Source of the DNA: Rhodobacterales bacterium CG2_30_65_12
GTDB taxonomy: Bacteria > Pseudomonadota > Alphaproteobacteria > Rhodobacterales > Rhodobacteraceae
Assembly: GCA_001873585.1 (NCBI GenBank)
Contig: MNZL01000025.1
Location: forward strand, 1-8,307
Direction of reading: 5' to 3'
Length of the DNA: 8,307 nt
Below, one piece after another: positions 7,101 to 8,307 of this stretch. Each line of letters starts with the position of its first letter. The first letter of the stretch is position 1. A program made the position numbers and the translations under genes. The notes beneath the pieces were generated by a model, which had not been told where the DNA came from, did no database searches, and saw only the letters and a list, made by a program, of their open reading frames with translations.

Positions 7101-7627
7101 AGCAGCTCAACGGCTATCTGATGTATCCCAAGGTGTTCCTCGACTACGCCGAGCGCTACGAGGCTTACGGCCCGGTGCGGGTGCTGCCCACGCACACGTT
7201 CTTCTACGGCATGGAGCCGGGCGAAGAGATCGAGGCCGAGATCGACCCGGGCAAGACGCTGGAAATCCGTCTGCAGGCCATTTCCGAGACCAACGAAGAA
7301 GGTGAGGCCAAGGTGTTTTTCGAGCTGAACGGCCAGCCGCGCACGATCCGTGTGGCCGACCGCAAGGTTGCGGCGACGAAAGCGGCGCATCCAAAGGCCG
7401 ATCCCGGCAACCCCGCTCATCTCGGCGCGCCGATGCCGGGCGTGGTGGCGACGATTGGCGTGAAGCCCGGTCAGGCGGTGCACAGGGGCGATCTGATGCT
7501 CACCATCGAGGCGATGAAGATGGAAACCGGCATCTCGGCCGAGCGCGACGCGGTGGTCAAGGCGGTGCACGTTGGCCCCGGCGCGCAGATCGACGCCAAG
7601 GATCTGCTGATCGAGTTCGAGGGCTGA
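4184..7627 (+). CDS. pyc: Pyruvate carboxylase, single-chain biotin enzyme
   Basis: This cytosolic enzyme carboxylates pyruvate to oxaloacetate using ATP and bicarbonate, refilling the TCA cycle. Its 1147 residues are the normal length. The biotin carboxylase domain (about 1-460) shows KASWGGGGRGMR (161-172, ATP-grasp glycine loop), ERDCSVQRRNQK (229-240) and EVNPRVQVEHTVTE (292-305, catalytic Arg/Glu). The carboxyltransferase domain (about 530-800) shows TDTTMRDAHQS (537-547, metal-ligand Asp538), VKDMAG with Lys712, the usual carbamylated lysine, and HFHTHDTSG (739-747, metal ligands His741 and His743). KVTPSSK (874-880) carries Thr876, the expected proton-transfer residue. The C-terminal biotin carrier domain (about 1080-1147) has EAMKMET with biotinyl Lys1112. 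All key residues are intact, so it should be active. Such enzymes are usually tetramers activated by acetyl-CoA. GGGAG six bases upstream fixes the start. A biotin ligase must act on it from elsewhere in the genome. Confidence 0.97.
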   Translation: MPDFKRILIANRGEIAIRIMRAANELGKKTVAVYAEEDKLGLHRFKADEAYQIGEGLGPVAAYLSIPEIIRVAKECGADAIHPGYGLLSENPDFVDACVAAGITFIGPKAETMRALGDKASARRVAIEAGVPVIPASEVLGDDMAAIQRAAAEVGFPLMLKASWGGGGRGMRPIHSADELPEKVLEGRREAEAAFGNGEGYLEKMITRARHVEVQILGDEHGNIYHLWERDCSVQRRNQKVVERAPAPYLTQAQRDEVCELGRKITAHVGYTCAGTVEFLMDMETEQFFFIEVNPRVQVEHTVTEEVTGIDIVRAQILIAEGKSLAEATGVARQEDVVLNGHALQCRITTEDPQNNFIPDYGRITAYRTATGMGIRLDGGTAYPGSVVTRYYDSLLVKVTAWGQTPEMAIRRMDRALREFRIRGVSTNIAFVENLLHHPVFLNNEYSTRFIDETPALFEFPKRRDRATRLLTYIADITINSHPETVGRPEPHPELRPPRCPGLRAEPPRAGTRQLLDENGPKAVADWMLAQKQVLLTDTTMRDAHQSLLATRMRSVDMIRIAPAYAANLPQLFSMEMWGGATFDVAYRFLQESPWQRLRDIRAHLPNIMTQMLLRASNGVGYTNYPDNVVQSFVKQAAESGMDVFRVFDSLNWVENMRVAMDAVIDTGKVCEAAICYTGDILDPDRAKYDLKYYVGMAKELEAAGAHVLGVKDMAGLLKPKAATALITALKDAVDIPIHFHTHDTSGVSAASVLAAIEAGVDAVDAAMDAFSGSTSQPCLGSIVEALRHTDRDSGLDPAEIRKISNYWEAVRGEYAAFEAGLEAPASEVYLHEMPGGQFTNLKAQARSLGLEDRWHEVAQSYADVNRMFGDIVKVTPSSKVVGDMALMMVSQNLTRAQVEDPSVEVSFPESVVDMLRGNLGQPPGGFPEAIVAKVLKGATPDTERPGKHLAAADFNKVRAELAEKLGFAPDGEQLNGYLMYPKVFLDYAERYEAYGPVRVLPTHTFFYGMEPGEEIEAEIDPGKTLEIRLQAISETNEEGEAKVFFELNGQPRTIRVADRKVAATKAAHPKADPGNPAHLGAPMPGVVATIGVKPGQAVHRGDLMLTIEAMKMETGISAERDAVVKAVHVGPGAQIDAKDLLIEFEG

Positions 7628-7657
7628 GGCGCGGCACCCCCGGGCCGGGTCAGCGCC
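7628..7657. terminator. Hairpin between convergent genes, possible bidirectional terminator
   Basis: GGCGC (7628-7632) pairs with GCGCC (7653-7657), and inside it ACCC (7636-7639) pairs with GGGT (7647-7650), with a small internal bulge and a seven-base loop. It begins directly after the pyruvate carboxylase stop and spans the stop codon of the opposing gene. Only 22 bases separate the two coding regions, so one structure would have to serve both. No T-tract lies on either side. Confidence 0.4.
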
Positions 7658-8307
7658 AGAGGCGGGCCTGGCCTGCAAACAGCCCTTGCGCCTTGGCCAG
7701 AAACCGGTGGCCCGTCCCGGTGCGCGCAGCAATGCCGTCGGCGAGGCGATCTACCACCACCTCCGGCGGGCAGGCCGCGCCGGTGACGGGATCGACATAG
7801 CGCGGGTAGTCGATCAGCACGGCGTGCGCCAGCGCGGTGAGGTCGGGCCGGGCGGTGCGCCGCGCCGGCACCCGGCCGAGATCGCGCGTCAGCCCCCAAC
7901 CGGCGTAGAACGGCGCGCCAAGGCAGATCACGCGCTTGCCGCGCAACAGCGCCTCGAAGCCCATGAGAGAGGTCATCGTCCAGACCTCGTTCACCGCCTC
8001 GATCAGCGCCACCGGATCGGCGCTGTCGGCCACGACATCGGCAAGCCGCAGCGCGGCCTCGCGTGGCACCACACCCGCGCGCAGCCCGGCTTCTACATCG
8101 GGGTGCGGCTTGTAGACGATCACCGCATCGGGATTGGCCGCGCGCGCGGCTTCGAGAAGCGCTGCGTTGGTGGCCACCGCGCCCGCGCCAAGCCGGATCG
8201 AGGCGTCATCCTCGACCTGGCCGGGCACCAGGATGCGCCTGCCTTCGGGCAGATCGGGCATGCTGCCGGCAAGATTGTATTTCGTCAGCCGGGCGCGGGT
8301 GAGCCCC
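7650..8307 (-). CDS. KpsC-like capsule polysaccharide/Kdo transferase, C-terminal part
   Basis: The 218 visible residues are the end of a Capsule_synth (KpsC/LpsZ) family protein. Members are known to add beta-Kdo linker residues to the lipid anchor of group 2-type capsules at the inner membrane. Family signatures are VPGQVEDDASIRLG near the visible start, VIVYKPHPDV (8120-8091), TSLMGFEALLRGK (7973-7935), GAPFYAGWGLTRD (7919-7881) and IDYPRYVDP (7814-7788). The frame stays open and family-like upstream of the first internal Met at 8261 (LTRARLTKYNLAGS), so the gene continues past the right edge and that Met is not the start. KpsC proteins usually carry two related transferase modules; this would be the C-terminal one, or the single module of a shorter relative. 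Capsule neighbours would lie outside the window. The exact donor and linkage are not provable here. Confidence 0.88.
   Translation of the reverse strand, partial: GLTRARLTKYNLAGSMPDLPEGRRILVPGQVEDDASIRLGAGAVATNAALLEAARAANPDAVIVYKPHPDVEAGLRAGVVPREAALRLADVVADSADPVALIEAVNEVWTMTSLMGFEALLRGKRVICLGAPFYAGWGLTRDLGRVPARRTARPDLTALAHAVLIDYPRYVDPVTGAACPPEVVVDRLADGIAARTGTGHRFLAKAQGLFAGQARLWR

Noticed and set aside
5975..7732. Minus-strand open frame of 585 residues antisense to pyruvate carboxylase
   Set aside because: It has Arg/His/Gly-rich translation without domain features and fully shadows the catalytic and biotin domains on the plus strand.
8259..8261. ATG at 8261 as start of the capsule gene
   Set aside because: The frame continues upstream with family-like sequence to the window edge, so this Met is internal.

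Overview
The window is GC-rich, densely coded and has the G/C-ending codon use of an alphaproteobacterium. The single-chain pyruvate carboxylase, the KpsC-type capsule protein and a perfect CtrA-type box (TTAA-N7-TTAAC) together suggest Rhodobacterales (Roseobacter/Paracoccus-like). That placement is inferred from protein style and not from a marker gene. No RNA gene, insertion sequence, CRISPR array or phage remnant is visible, and it reads as ordinary chromosome.

Layout from left to right. (1) A small two-helix membrane protein on the minus strand runs off the left edge; a CtrA-type box lies about 40 bases upstream of its start. (2) Two minus-strand genes form a probable operon: a SAM-dependent methyltransferase (TehB/thiopurine-methyltransferase-like) and, 37 bases downstream, a NorM-like MATE efflux transporter. 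(3) A 163-base divergent intergenic region holds several short inverted repeats and a 9-base direct repeat. (4) On the plus strand lies a 14-helix DHA2-type MFS drug exporter. (5) A 104-base gap with three short hairpins follows. (6) A full-length pyruvate carboxylase with all catalytic motifs comes next. (7) Facing it, only 22 bases away and sharing a possible bidirectional hairpin terminator, is the C-terminal part of a KpsC-like capsule/Kdo transferase that runs off the right edge.

The methyltransferase, MATE and MFS genes look like a small detoxification and efflux neighbourhood. They are arranged divergently around one control region, but no regulator gene lies in the window. Pyruvate carboxylase replenishes oxaloacetate and has no evident functional link to its neighbours. 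I found no clearly new multi-gene system. The best leads are the CtrA box in front of the unrecognised small membrane protein gene and the palindromes between the two divergent efflux units.
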